This document shows positions 11,721 to 25,013 of a stretch of DNA of 59,091 nt, in pieces. The stretch is from Thamnocephalis sphaerospora. Lineage: Eukaryota > Zoopagomycota > Zoopagomycetes > Zoopagales > Sigmoideomycetaceae. Made by a program: the position numbers and the translations under genes. Location of the stretch: the NCBI GenBank assembly GCA_003614735.1, contig KZ992448.1, forward strand, positions 1 to 59,091. The letters are read 5' to 3'. The number at the start of each line of letters is the position of its first letter. Position 1 is the first letter of the stretch. The notes beneath the pieces are model-generated. The model did no database searches, had not been told where the DNA came from, and was given only the letters and a program-made list of their open reading frames with translations.

Positions 11721-13032
11721 CTAGTAGTAATGCGTCTCCTCCAGATCACGACCGCGCAGCAGCGACGGCTCGGTGCCCTTGATGTAGATGTCGGTGAAGA
11801 GCTCGCTCTCATCCGGCTCCTTGCCGTCCTTGGCCTCCTGCACCGACTGGTCCACCTCGGCGCGCACTTCTTTTTCGATCTGCTTGAGCGTCGTCTCATC
11901 GGCAACCTGGTGCTCAAGGATGCGCTGCTTGAGACCGGTGATCGGGTCGTTGCGGCTGCGCATGTGCTGGATCTCCTCACGCGTACGGTAGGTGGTGCCC
12001 GGGTCGGACATGGAGTGGCCGCCGTAGCGGTAGGTGACCATTTCCAGCACTAGCGGGCCCTTGCCGCTGGTCGTCCACTCGCGCGCGTAGGCACACGCCT
12101 GGCGCACGGCCAGCACGTCCATACCGTTCACCTTGATACCGGGAATGTAGCCGGCACGCTTAAAGTAGTCGGTGGACGCGGAGCTGCGCTTGGCCGACGT
12201 GCCCATGCCGTACATGTTGTTTTCGCATACAAACACCGTCGGCAGATCCCAGAGACGCGCCATGTTGAACGCCTCAAACACCTGGCCCTGGTTGGAGGCG
12301 CCGTCACCGTACAGGGCAAACGTGCACGCCTTCTGGTCCTGGTACTTTTGCGTGAACGACAGACCGGCGCCAACGGGTACCTGCGCGCCCACAATACCGT
12401 TGCCGCCGTAAAAGTTGGGCGCAAACATATGCATGGAGCCGCCCTTGCCCTTGGTGATGCCGTTGCTGCGGCCCATCAGCTCGGCAATAATGGAGGTGAC
12501 CGAGGCGCCGCGCATGTAGGCATAGCCGTGGCACCGATACGCCGTAATAATCACGTCCTCCTTGGTAATGCCCTGCTCCATGCCCACCGGCACCGCCTCC
12601 TGGCCCGTGCAGAGATGGCAGAAGCCGCGGATCATCTTGGCCTTGTAGAGACCGTCGGCGGCCATCTCCATGCGGCGCACCACCACCATCTGACGGTACG
12701 TATCCATCAGCTCCTCCTTGCTGATGGCCACGTCCAGCGACGGCATGTCGCAGTTGTACACCTCAAACGACGTGCCGGGCAGCGTAATGTTGACATGGTC
12801 CTCGTCGGCCGTCGTAGCCAGACCACGACGCGCCACCATGGCAGCGCGTAGCGAGACCTGTGCGCACAGACGCGCATATGCACGTCAGCTGCACTGGCCA
12901 GGTTGGGATCCGTGGTGTAGCGTGGCCCCAACCCACACGCGCTCGCCAGGATGACTACTAACTTACCGGGCGTGCACCGAGCGACGCGGCAGCAGACGAG
13001 CGTGCAGCGCGAGCAACAACGCTGCGGAACAT
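11721..13032 (-). CDS. PDA1: Pyruvate dehydrogenase E1 subunit alpha, mitochondrial
   Basis: Thiamine-diphosphate-dependent decarboxylase subunit of the pyruvate dehydrogenase complex; mitochondrial matrix. A first exon from the ATG at 13032 encodes an Arg/Ser/Ala-rich targeting peptide (MFRSVVARAARSSAAASLGA). A GTAAGT..CACAG intron (about 12850-12964) joins ARP to VSLRAAMVARRGLATT and a second exon running to the TAG at 11721. The body has FCHLCTGQEAVPVG, AYRCHGYAYMRG, the thiamine-diphosphate fold signature GDGASNQGQVFEAFN and the regulatory phosphorylation loop YRYGGHSMSDPGTTYR, in the fungal form (GGHS, GTTYR). A second in-frame ATG (12839) lies after the intron and would give a protein without the targeting peptide. 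Full length for the family. Confidence 0.96.
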
Positions 13033-13529
13033 GGTGGCAAACGAGGACAGAAGCGCGTGGGAGCAGGGAAAAGGCCGACGACAGTAAGCGGGTGGCAGTG
13101 ATGTGGAGCAGAAAGAGACTGGTCTACCGCACAGTATGTGCTGTTGGGGTGACGTGCCACCGGCGGAAAAACAGAGAAAATGCATATATCGATAACGTGC
13201 TGATAGCGGCTCTGGTCCGACAACGTGTTTCCCCATGCCACACCGCCACTCGGTATGGTAGGATGACCACGACGGTCCTAATGCAAATGGCAAGACAACG
13301 GCCATAGACACTGCTGCAGGGTAAATGGGGTGGATACGCTGCGCAAGAAAGCGCGTCTCTTTTAGGTGTAGCAATGATGATGCGCAAACAATGGAGGGTG
13401 CAATGGACAGGCAAGACAACGAACGGGGCGTGCGTGTGGGTGTATAGGGTGGAGAAGCGCATCGCCAGGCCACGACGAAAGGCGGGCCAGAGCAGGCTGG
13501 ACCGGCAGTCGGTGGCGGATACGCGGTCC

Positions 13530-14964
13530 TTACTCGGCCTGCTCCTGGTTGAGCTCCTGCGAGATGCGCATGCGCTCCATCCAGCCGCGCACCCGCTCGT
13601 AGACCATGAAGGTGATGGCCTGGCCCGGAGCCACACGCAGGATACGTGGCGTCAAACCCTTGTAGAAGGCAAGATAGCCCTGGATGACAACGCATGGCGC
13701 ACCGGTCAGTCGAGAGGATTCGGCCGCCACCACAGTCAATCGCACCAACGCCACCCACCTCGTTCTTGATGATGCCCGAGCACACGTTTGTGAAACGCGT
13801 CCAGCCTGATTCGCCCGGCACATAGGCCGCACGCTGAATGCGCGTCTTGATGGTGTCGATGGGCGCGTTGGACATGGGACCCATGGCACCGCTGAGACCA
13901 CCGATGATAAGATGCTGGTAGCTGGGCAGCTCCGTGCGGTCCGGCTGCCAAATGAGCAGCTGCTTCTTCATCTCCTGGTACACCGTAAAGTTGACGGCCT
14001 GGTTGGTGGCTGGAACGTGGCGTGCGCAGACGCAGTCACCGGGTGAGCACGAGCATGCTTGCGTGGCCGTCGGACCGCTTACCTTGCCGGAGCGCCGTCA
14101 GCGTGACACCCTTGTAGAGCGCACGCGGGCCCTCCTCCTTGATGATGGTGTAGGCGGCGTGCGCAGCGTTGCGGTACTTTGGCACGTCCAGCGGGTCCAT
14201 CATCGAGTGGCGCTGCGCCTGCAGACGAATCTTGATCACGTCCATGGGCGTCACCACCATCACTGCCTCGGTGATGCCAGCACCAAGACCGGCTGAGAGG
14301 TGTTGGGCGGCGCATCAGCAAGGGCGACGATGATCGCATCAGCCCATCGCCTGATCTGCTTACCGAAAAAGGTGGCCGTGGTGGACACCTTGCCCGTCTC
14401 CTTGTTCTTGAGGAAGCCCTTGTAGGCCTCAAAGCTGGAGAAACGGATGGCCATCTTGGGCACGATACCCGACACCACCGCACCGAGACCCTTGTAGAGG
14501 GCGAGCGGACCCTCACGGCGGACAATGTCCACGCCCACGCCGATAAAACCGCGCTTGGGAGCCGGCTATGATCGTCGATGCAGCATCCGTCCAAGTGCGC
14601 GCGCGCGCGCGTTAGCAACGGAATAGTCGTCACAGCTGTCTCGGCGGCCGCCTGGTCACGCCACTGGCCACGCGTTGCATGGCAAAACGCGCGTCTCCGG
14701 CTTCCTTCTCCGCTCCGTCACGCAATCCCGCCTGGGCCCTGGCGTTGCACATACCGTCTTGAGCTTGCTGCGACCAGGCGCGGCCGCACGCAGCTGCATG
14801 CGGACCTTGATAGTGTCCAGCGGGTGGCAGATGAGCGCCTCCATGAAGCCAGCACTGCCACCGGCAATCAGATGCACAGACAGCGACTTTTTCGGCGGGC
14901 CATTGCCGTTGCCGGCCGGCTTGGCCACAGCGACCGCCTTGGCATCAGCAGCAGGAGCAGACAT
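13530..14964 (-). CDS. SFC1: Mitochondrial succinate/fumarate carrier
   Basis: Inner-membrane antiporter of the mitochondrial carrier family, exchanging cytosolic succinate for fumarate; links the glyoxylate cycle to mitochondria. ATG at 14964 (MSAPAADAKAV). Three tandem carrier repeats, each with a PxD/E-x-x-K signature: HPLDTIKVRMQL (repeat 1), TPMDVIKIRLQAQ (repeat 2), APIDTIKTRIQRA (repeat 3). Repeat linkers read LYKGLGAVVSGIVPKMAIRF, ALYKGVTLTALRQ and YKGLTPRILRVAPGQAITF, matching yeast Sfc1 rather than citrate or dicarboxylate carriers. Four short introns; the first holds a (GC) dinucleotide run (14597-14611). Ends LNQEQAE. Sits between PDA1 and an SLC35 transporter on the same strand. 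Confidence 0.93.
14597..14611. repeat. Alternating GC run in SFC1 intron
   Basis: Fifteen bases of strictly alternating G and C inside the first intron of the carrier gene. Alternating purine-pyrimidine GC tracts can adopt Z-DNA; here it is most simply a microsatellite. Confidence 0.8.
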
Positions 14965-15659
14965 GGCGAGAGAGCGGGTGGATTAACGCAGAGATACAGG
15001 TGCACGGACGTGCGCTCGGATGACAAGCAGGGGGCGGCGGAGGCGGAAGCAGGACGCGTAGGAAGCAGAGCAGGCCGGAGCAAGTGCAACCAAAGCAGGC
15101 GGCGAGTGGTGTGGGTGTGGAAGAGGGAGTAAGAGAGTAAGAGCGCGCGTATGGCTGGCGCGCACCCGGCAATTGGAATGCCGAGGGTCCTTTATAGCGC
15201 TGCCGAACGCGACGGCTGGGAGTGGCCGTCGGAGACGCGTCGCGTGCGAGTGTGCGCGTGTGCGACGGAGCCTTACACGGCGCCAGCTGCAGGCGGACGT
15301 CAGACCGGCCCAGCGATAGATCGCCACAGCGCTGACGACGAGTGATGCACCACCGCTAGCATATCACAGCGCGTAGACTAGCATGCCCAGGAAGCCGGTC
15401 CTTGAGCTCACAAACGACCGTCCGGGAGCGACGCGTGACATTCACGTGAAACGTGTTCCGTCTGTTTCCGTATTTGCCCGAGCCACCGCCATCTCGCTGA
15501 TGATGTATTGCGCCATCGGCAAGTTTATTGTTCGCACGCTCGCCCGTACGCGTGCACAGTAGCACCCTTGGCGCCGCATCATGCCCATCGGACGAGCTGT
15601 GTCGCTAGAAAATGAACTACAGTCTATGATACTGGCTCGTCGTAGGCCGTATGGTTGGT
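14965..15659. other. Promoter/leader region of SFC1, no gene seen
   Basis: About 700 bp between the carrier start and the end of the SLC35 gene. The minus strand just upstream of the carrier ATG is pyrimidine-rich (many CT and CA runs, 15000-15150), as is common in fungal 5' leaders. No gene with family features on either strand. Confidence 0.5.
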
Positions 15660-16865
15660 CTAGTCTTTACGCGCAGCAGTCTCGGCAGCCGCCTTTGCTT
15701 GCTGCTGCAGATTGATCTTGCTGTAAGCAAAGATGCCCGTCAGCGCAATGGAGATGCCCGTCAGGTTGCGCCAGTCGAGCGGGTCCCGGAAGAGCAGGAA
15801 GCCACCGAGCAGAATTAGGCAGAGCTTGGCGTGGCCTACCACGTTGTAGGTGATAGCGCTGGTGCGGCCGATGATGGCAAAGATGGACCAGTTGACCAGA
15901 AAGGCCAGCGTGCCGCTGAGAAGGATCACGGCCAGTGCGCCGACAGTCAGCGGGTACGACCAGAGCTTGCTCACCGGGTCCAGCACCGGCACCAGCGGCA
16001 CCAGCATGAGGGCAGCCAGTGGTGCCTGCTGGTAGAGCAGCTGGGGCGGCGACAGCTGCAACGCCTTTTGCTCCGAGCCCACCCACACCTGGTACAGCGA
16101 GGTGACCAGGACGCCGGCCAGCGCGTAGACGGTGCCGATAAAGTTCATGCTCACGTCCGTGACGCTGGCCACGCCCACGCCAAAGCAGATCACGGCCAGC
16201 GATAGAATCACCGGCAGACTAAGCCGCTTGCCGTAAAAGGCTGTTTGCTATTCCAAATACCACCACACGTGTTAGTAGACGAATTAACTAGTAGCACCGC
16301 GCCGCAGCACCGCGCCGCAGCTCTCGCCCTGCCCCGCGCCCCACACCATACTACGTACAATAGCCGCCACGGTGGGGGTGGTGAGCACTTTGGCCATCTG
16401 GTAAAAGCCGACCGAGTTGTACTGCAGGCTCAGATTGGTCAGGACGACAAAGCCGCAAAAGCTGGCGCACAGGCCCATGAGACGGCGCCACGACACCGCC
16501 TTGGGCGTAAAGGCGCCGAAGCGCGCGCACAGCATCAGACCCAGCCAGGTGCAGACAAAGTGGATGACCGTCAGCAGCGTGCCAAACTCGAACGCGTACG
16601 TCTTGAAGACCAGCTTGTTGACCATGACGATGCTGACCGACGACGAGATGTTGAGCGCGATGGCGCCCAGCGTCCAGGCATTGCCAGATGACGCTTCGGA
16701 CGGCGGTGCCGGCTTGCTGTTGCTGTTGCGCGGCAGCAGCTCGTGCGCCTCTTCCCGGTCCACTGCCTCGGATGCCTCGGGCACACTGGCGGCAAAGCGC
16801 ACCTGCTTGTGCGCGCTGTTGGTGCTGCCTTCCATCAGCACAACTGTGTCTTTCAGAGAAGGCAT
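15660..16865 (-). CDS. SLC35E3-like / triose-phosphate-type transporter
   Basis: Integral Golgi or ER membrane transporter of the nucleotide-sugar/triose-phosphate (EamA-like) superfamily; substrate not defined for this branch. ATG at 16865 (MPSLKDTVVLMEG), a soluble N-terminal tail of about 60 residues, then helices starting ALNISSSVSIVMVNKLVF. Diagnostic stretches are TLLTVIHFVCTWLGL, LTNLSLQYNSVGFYQMAKVL with TTPTV (triose-phosphate transporter form), and in exon 2 VILSLAVICFGVGVASVTDV, NWSIFAIIGRTSAITYNVVG and KLCLILLGGFLLF. A single intron (about 16242-16347) joins the two exons. Ends in a Lys/Ala-rich tail (AAAETAARKD). The layout matches SLC35E3-type proteins best. Confidence 0.88.
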
Positions 16866-18437
16866 GTGCGAGGCCAGGCCAGATATGCACGACACCACTC
16901 GAGATGCAGCGTGTGGGGTGCGCTAAGGAGCGGTGCGTGGTGTGGTGTATTACACAAGTGCGAGAAGCGTAGAGAAAGAAGGCGCGTGTATGCACTACAC
17001 GCCAACTCGCACATGCATTCGGCTGAGCCGATCCGATCGACTTGGTTCGGCCCAATGTGCGTTGACACTAGCCATCTTGCTATCACCACTTTCTGTTTGG
17101 CTGGCAAGCATGCTACGACACTCGTCAGCCGACAAGTCAGCTGGCCAAGGTGTAGTCTGCTTCTTATGCGTCAGACCCTGTCAGGAGGCACGTGAGCGTG
17201 GATGCAACGTCGCTGGCAGTATGCGGCCGTTTATCTTGGCATGTCCGCTAATATATGCACCGCTGCTTTTCCATCCTTTAGGCCGCGCTGGTCTATCCGC
17301 CATCCGCTTCTTCTCCACACGTCGACGCCACTTTCCTTTTCTGACGCGCATTGACAGTTTCCTTGCCTCTGAATCTCGCCTGCATTGGTAAGTCTTGCCT
17401 GCCAAAGAACGCTTGGCGGCTCGCGCAAACATGCGTCGCTTGGCGTTTTCTGCCATCCACGTCGATATGTCCCATCGTCGCCGCAGCTGCGATGGCGGTA
17501 GCTGATGCGGCCGCTTGCGCCGCTGCCGCACAAGGCGCTGATCGGACCGTCGCGGCCTGAGCATGTCGTCCGTCCGGATACCAAGACGAGTGACGTGCCT
17601 GTGCCTGGTCGCGCGTGCTCGTGCTGGTAGCAAGCCACCGCAGGCTGTAGGCTCGGAACGCATGGCAGCTTGTGCGTGCATGCATGGAGGCACATGTTCC
17701 GGTCAAGGCGAAACGGCGGTGGCCGCAGCCATGACAGTAACGCCGACGACGTCGACATGCTGCGCGGCGCGCGGCGTTTGCCCGACCTAGCGGCGAGTGC
17801 CCACGGTCCATGTCGTCCGCCGCCTCCGCCCGTCGTCACAATCGTAACCCTGCATGCTGGTCAGGCGCGCAAGCATCCATGCTGGCCGTCTCCTTGGCCG
17901 CCGGGCCATACACACACACGTGCCAGAGACGGGCGCGGCTGTCGGCCGTCTAGACGCATCGACCGGCAAAGAGTGCCTAGACATCCGCGCCGGCTTTCCT
18001 GTTTCTCGTTGTCATCGCAGGCCGGCAGCTCGGGTGCGAGGGTGGAATGACGGCCGCAAGGGCGATATGTCGATCGTCGTCATCGCTACCCTGTGGTGCA
18101 CACCTGCCGCTGGCCAGCTTCCTATCTGGGTATTGCCATGATGGTGTGGCAGAGGCCACGATAGCCGAGTCGCGCTGGCCGTCGCCAGTGTTTCCTCTGG
18201 CCCACGCGGCTCCGACAGATGATGCCCAGCGGTGGTCGCACACGCATGCTCTTTCGTTCAGAGTGGGTGTAGGTGTGGACGGGCGGACGGGTGTAGGTGT
18301 GCGAGGCTGTTGTCGCTGCTTCTTTACTGCTGCTCCTTCTTCTGCTGGTCACTTTACCCTTTCGCCTTCTGCCGCCTAGTTATTCGAGTGCCTGCGCTAC
18401 GCTCGTCTGCTGCATCGGACAAGCAGCCTTTGAGTGC

Positions 18438-18468
<31 letters not shown>

Positions 18469-19270
18469 ACACCTCTTTCTCTTGCGCGCTCGTTGCTGGC
18501 GCGGTCAGCGTTGAACCGCTTTGGGTGTTTTCCACTGCCCCTTTCCTCTCGCTCCCTCCTCCTCTTTCCTTCTCCCCTCGCCTGCTTGTCTGCCCGCCTA
18601 ACTTCCATCTGGCTGTCATTCCCCTTCCGCTATCCCACGCCGCCGCTGCCTCTCGTCCGCAGTCGTCGGCTTGCCCATTGGCCCGTGCCCACACGCTTAT
18701 CTGCCCGGTCAAGGTGCGTTTCACGGCGTCAACGCCTGCTCGCGCTGGCTGCCACGCCCGCCTTGTACGCTGCCGCTGCCGTGTCGCAACAGCCGTGTGG
18801 CGTGCGAATCGCCCTCCTGAGCGGGCGATGCGACGGTCGGCGATATTCTTGCCTGGTGCGGCAGACTACGACGGCACACGACGCGGCGCTATGAGCATCG
18901 CCATCCCAGTCTGCGCGCTCGCCCATTTGCCTATCCTGTGTCGACGGCCACGGCAGCCCTTTAGCTGCAGGCGCCATGTCGGCCAATCCCTGCGCTAGCA
19001 GGGCAATCAGCGACCCGCGCGCATACCAGCGCACGGCAGTCAAGGAGGTCTGCGTTTGTGGCCTCCGCAGGCAGATTGGAGCGCTGAGGCGGGCAACATT
19101 CGCCATTGTCGACGCAGCACGCGCACTCTCCCCTCTGCGCAGATATGAGCGTGCTGGCCACCGAACATCAGCTGACCTACGCGTGCTTGCTGCCCTTGAC
19201 AGTTCATCCGCGCCATTTGCGCTCATCGATAGTTTGTGTACAACAGCAATAGCAGCAACAGTAGCAAAAC
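16866..19270. other. Long gene-free stretch upstream of CDC42
   Basis: 2.4 kb with no convincing protein gene. Its plus strand becomes strongly pyrimidine-rich from about 18300 to 18680 (C/T runs, CT microsatellite), a usual sign of a fungal promoter and 5' leader, here probably of CDC42. Open frames exist on both strands but have low-complexity Ala/Arg/Pro composition. A GGTAAGTCTTGCC site near 17388 could be a 5'-leader splice donor. Confidence 0.4.
18437..18469. repeat. CT dinucleotide microsatellite
   Basis: About eleven CT units followed by TTTCTCTCTC, in the pyrimidine-rich leader upstream of CDC42. Confidence 0.9.
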
Positions 19271-20199
<929 letters not shown>

Positions 20200-21680
20200 G
20201 CGGCGCCGGCGCGCGCCCACGCGGCTCTCGGCAGGCCGGCGGACGTGATGGCGAGTGCGCGTAGCCGTAGCAGCAGCGCTGGTAGCAGCAACCGTGGCGA
20301 TAATGGCACCGGGGCAACGGCTGTAGGATGGCGTCGCGATGACCATGACGATGGCAGCGTAGACGTGTTGGCCGTGAATAAGCAGTGGACCCTTTACACT
20401 GTAGCAGGAACAGCAGACCCTGGAGGATTGATAACGGCAAAGACTTTGTGACGGCGGCAGTGACAGTGGTGGCAATGGCGCCGACAACAGCGTGCTCGAC
20501 CTGGTAGTGGACAGTTTGTTGGCCGTGGACAGACGCGTACGCTCGCGCGTCTGCCTAGCTGTTTGCGCGATTCTTTGGAAACTAGCGGCAGTTTGGGCGG
20601 ACCCAGCGTGCACGCAGCTCATGGCGGCAGATGGCCTGGCCGACGCTCGCTGCGCCGGCCGCTTGGATGGCACACGTCTACGGTTCACCCGCCCGCCTGC
20701 CCACTACCGATCATGGCTACTGCTGCGACTGCTGCAGCTGCTACAGCTGCTATGCCCTACTCATCATTGCTATCGCTGCTTAATGGCCGTCTAGACCATG
20801 CTGCTACTGTCACGTTTGTCGTTTACCATCCCTAGTTGCTGTTGCGTTTATTCCGCTGTCCTCCACGTCAGTCTGGCCCACATCTTGCGTACCAACCGCC
20901 TGCTTTTGCCAGTTCACCGCCCCGCTTCTGCCATGGTGTTTGCTGCTTACGGCGCCATCGCACCTTCTTCTTTACGTTCGTCTGCTTGACCTCCGCGCGG
21001 TGCTTACTCACGCGTAGGCGCCTTCTACTGCCATCATGCTGTCGCTATCGTTGTCGTCATTATCAATATACCACATGAGCACATTATCAGCATGCCATGT
21101 TCTCTACCGCCGTACTGACGCGTGCCGGGCTGTAGCGAGCTCTCGACAAACAGCTTGCATACTACATGTGTCTGGATATGTCACAGTCGCACTGCCTCTT
21201 GTCCATTGGAACCGGCAGACTGGCATGAGTAGAGTCGCATGGCGGTCGAGCAAGGTGCATGCTGATTGGTCTGTATTGTAAAAGGCGCGCACCAGCACGC
21301 CAACAAAGGTAACAAGGCGGCATCCACTCATGGCGCAGTGACGAGAAGAAGCAGTGAATGTGCAAAATAGTCACACTGCAACGTGATTGGTATATGCTGC
21401 TGCCGTTGCTGCTACGGCACTGACATGCGCTTGCGCCGGCTATCTATGTGGTATTGCCAGCGTGTAACGACGTTTGAGGTCGCTTCTACCAGCGGATGTG
21501 CTATTCCGGCTCGGAGCGATGTTGCTCCATGTGCAAAACTCTATATGTTGCGCCGTATCCTCACGGTGCTAGACGCTCTGGCCAACTGGCGCCGAGTCGG
21601 CGATGCGGCTGCAGCTGCGTGGCTGCAATAGCCCGACTGGCTGTGCGTACAACTTGAGCTCATCATGTAATCAACCAAGA
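20200..21680. other. Convergent intergenic region, no gene seen
   Basis: 1.5 kb between CDC42 (plus) and a seven-helix gene (minus). Contains a CTG/GCT-rich patch near 20719-20752 and pyrimidine-rich sequence to about 21050. Small open frames have no family features. Must hold the 3' ends of both genes. Confidence 0.45.
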
Positions 21681-22805
21681 CTACCAGCCTCTTGGTGTCT
21701 GATGCTCGAGCGGTACTGGCAGCGTGAACCAGCTGGAGCGGTTGGAACCATTCTTGTTGGCGTCACTCTTTGTCGGCCGGGATCCCGTCATCGAGTAACG
21801 CTGTGTCAGCATATTCTCCGTGCCAGATGTGCGTGCTGCAGGCCTTCCTTCATCGAGAAGAAACGCATCGCGCATGTGTTCTAGCTGCCGTATGAGTAGG
21901 TGGTTGGAAACCACCCCTGTCGCATGTCTGAGGTTAGCCTAGCTGTCCATACTCGTCAGGTGCGCACAGACGCACTACTTACAGTCCAACAAGTAGAACC
22001 ACTGGACGATGCCGCCGTTCATCTGCCCGCTGACGGCGACCAGGGCGGCGACCGTGTTGGTGAGCGTAATGACGCTCATGGTAATGAACCCGTCGTTGCG
22101 CAGCTGCTTCCAGGAATCGCTGCCAAAGCGGCGATGTTGCCGAAGCACCACGTGCAGAAAGCAAGCGGAGAACACGACGTTCGACAGCATGTCGGGGATA
22201 AACTTGAGCCACGGATGAATGGCGGCATGGGTCACCTTGCAGATGCCGTTGTCGCTGGTATCGACGTGGCTGAGCCAGATGCCCGAGTAGATGAAGGTGG
22301 GCGCCGACAGGATAAACAGCGCACCAGCAATGAGCAGCGGCTTACTGCGGCCCATCACCACGTAAGCCTTTTCAAGCTGTACAGCGTGCACGCACATGCT
22401 AGAGATGACGACACCAACGACGCCATGGTAGATGTGAAGATGGCAGGGTAAACCGGCCTTGGAAAAAGTGGCGGCAAAAAAGAATGTGCTCAGCGCAATA
22501 CCGACGCACGCCTGAAGCAGACAAATGTACATGGAGATGCTAGCGGACTTGCCGTTGCGCCGGATGCTAAGGATGAGACGAGCAGCGCGCTGCGCATTCC
22601 CAAAGAACAGCCAGAACAGGATGGTATACAGGCACGATTGCGCCATGACCCCGCGGAGCGCACGCTGGAATTCAGGCGAATTCGGGCGCAATTCCAGCGC
22701 GTGGCTGAGTAGGTTGTTTCGGTCGGACTCGGACAGCGGTGAGTTGTTGTTGCTGGCGTCACGCAAGTCCCCCTCGTCGGAGTTTTCGCCGCGCATAGAC
22801 ACCAT
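21681..22805 (-). CDS. Seven-helix membrane protein, family member C
   Basis: Divergent member of the same membrane family as 4239-5269 and 25014-26355. ATG at 22805 (MVSMRGENSDEGDL), acidic hydrophilic N-terminus of about 60 residues, then seven helices, among them SCLYTILFWLFFGNAQ, ISMYICLLQACVGIALSTFF, GVVGVVISSMCVHAV, LLIAGALFILSAPTFIYSGI, FIPDMLSNVVFSACFLHVVL and ITMSVITLTNTVAALVAVSG. One 66-nt intron (21917-21982, GTAAGT..ACAG) sits after the first base of a codon, at the same place and phase as in the two other members (LLD|W against VD|Y and ID|Y). Exon 2 encodes VVSNHLLIRQLEHMRDAF and a Ser/Thr/Asn-rich tail ending EHQTPRGW. About 352 residues. Function unknown. Confidence 0.8.
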
Positions 22806-25013
22806 CGTCAATCGAGCGGACAAATTTACGAACGGAGCAAGGTATCGGCGCGAGAACAAGGCAGCATGCGCCGGCCGATGCCATCTTGCTCAACATAACC
22901 GCATCTACCTGGCGCACGCGGCCTGCGTTTGTCCCATCGCAAACTTTGGACCAGCAAGGGTAAACTGTACATTTCGGGCCAACGCATCGACTGGGAACCA
23001 TACACAAACGACGCATCATGAAGCCATGGGCACGCTTACACAGAGGATCTAGCCCCCGACCGCTTACTTTATGTGGATGGCACGGGTCTTCTACCGCAGT
23101 CCTTTGGCTGCTACTCGGATTAGCTGCATGCGCTTGTTTCGAACGACGACAGGCGCAGTCACGCGACGCAGCGCGTGGCACGGGTAGACCAACACGCGCC
23201 ACACAACCGGCAGCAACTGGTGCCAGGAACAGTTGGCGGCATCGTTACGGCCGGTGCTGCACGGTCGCATTGGTAGCTGCACAGTACCGTCAAAAGGCGG
23301 TTGGCGCAGATCCGGATACGCGTGGGCGCACCAGCGCGAATATGTGGTCAGCATGGCTCGAGAAGAGTGCATCGTCTGAATGCGGTAGTGGTACTGCTTG
23401 CTACACGACATCCTCGGGCTGGCAAAGTAAACGTAGATGGGAATGGCACATGTGCTACGCTTTGCACATTGCCGTCTCGGCCACCAAAGGCGTACCGTCC
23501 AGTCTGACGTTGCTCGTGTAGAGCTTGCGTGCACCTTAGCGCTGGCATTGCACTGCACGTCTTCAGATCAAACCATCTACGGGACACATAGCATTGCGCG
23601 GTCTTTTGCCAGCCAATGGCCTAGCTAGAGTGGCGTGTCGATCTGCACTTGTGCATGCACCTACAATTTGACTTGCACAGAGTTGACTATCAGCGGTAGC
23701 AAGTACGTTAGCCGCAAGGCTGGTTTACCGCCGGTGCATTGCAGTGATCCATGGGACAATACGCGCACCATATGTGTAGAGATCAGTCGTACGACCATGT
23801 TGCCACCAATTACAATCAGCAGCGCGTCATCATCCTTCTGCTTGTCATAAATTTAGCATATAGGAACCGACAAAAGTTATAGCTGTACCGTCGTCTACTA
23901 TTGCGCCGTACGGTTGCAGTCATGCATTCTTTTCTGTCCGCTGGCGAAAAGTACACATCGCCAAACGTCGCTGTGGCTGGTATTACTTGCTATTGGGTAA
24001 CTTGCAGGGAGATGCACATACGCAAGCCTGCTGAGCTGCTGTTGCCGGTGAAAATGCCTGCTCAGCGCAAAACACCGGTCCCGTACTGGCAGGCTCATTC
24101 TACAGTGATGGCGCTCCGACATACCACGTGGGCCAGCAATCAATTCTACCATTGGTCCTGCCGGGTACGCATAGCCAGACCGGAATTTGGAAAATGCTAG
24201 GGGCACGCCGCAGAGGGCGCACGGCCATGTAGCCTTTGGCAAGCGACGATGCAGCGAACCGGCGAGCAGTCGCTGGCATAGGGCCACGCTGCAATCAAAC
24301 CTGCAGCGGCGCACTAATCATGCTCGCCTTACTGCCTTGGAAGCAGGGTGTAACGGCGCTCCTCCTCAGCGCGCACACCCCTGCTACGTTGAAGTGCTTG
24401 CAATAGCTTTTGCACATGAAAACACGTGGACCTGCGACTCTATTAGCAGAGTAGGGGAACAATGCGTAACCGGGTGGTACGATGTTACAGAGCCAGCCCA
24501 AGCGCAATCCATGATAAGCAGTCGGCGGTCTAAACGGTGCGTCTTTGAAACAGCTGTAACATTATCGCTTCAGCATCCATTTGAGGCCTCGATGCATAGG
24601 AAACGTAATAAATGGGATGCACATTGGCGACAAGCGCGCGCAGACGCGCCAACCTTGAAGCAATCGCTGAATAGCCCCCATCTCTGCACTTTATGTCCAC
24701 ATCGCTTATGCTGCCGACGACAAAGCATACTCTACCAAGCAACGTGCCTTCGCTACAGCACCCTTTTGCACTCCTCTTTCTCATACGCGCCCACCAGAAT
24801 TCCATCGCATAAAAGCGTGCAGCAGCAGCAGTAGCAACAGTAACAGCTCCACAACAGCTCTTACATTACCGCCGGCCGGTTTTCACGGACGCTCTTACTC
24901 AGTCTCTTCAAAGCAAAGGTAACCTTTGCATAGCGCATTCGCTGGAAACGCACTGAGTGTGCGGTTCCTGTTAGCAGACAGTAGATATTCAGTAGCATAG
25001 CTTGCTCGTGAAT
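22806..25013. other. Divergent intergenic region, no gene seen
   Basis: 2.2 kb between two divergently transcribed seven-helix genes. Open frames around 23018-23558 on both strands and 24187-24834 on the plus strand are Cys/Arg/Ser-rich without a family motif. Likely holds both promoters; no clean TATA element seen. May contain decayed sequence. Confidence 0.4.

Noticed and set aside
18232-18998. Long plus-strand ORFs before CDC42
   Set aside because: They are translations of a C/T-rich tract (Leu/Ser/Pro/Phe runs), with no domain.
23755-23840. Second C/D snoRNA (GATGATGA with CTGA about 50 nt later, minus strand)
   Set aside because: No good terminal stem and no guide matching rRNA that I recognise; box spacing too short.
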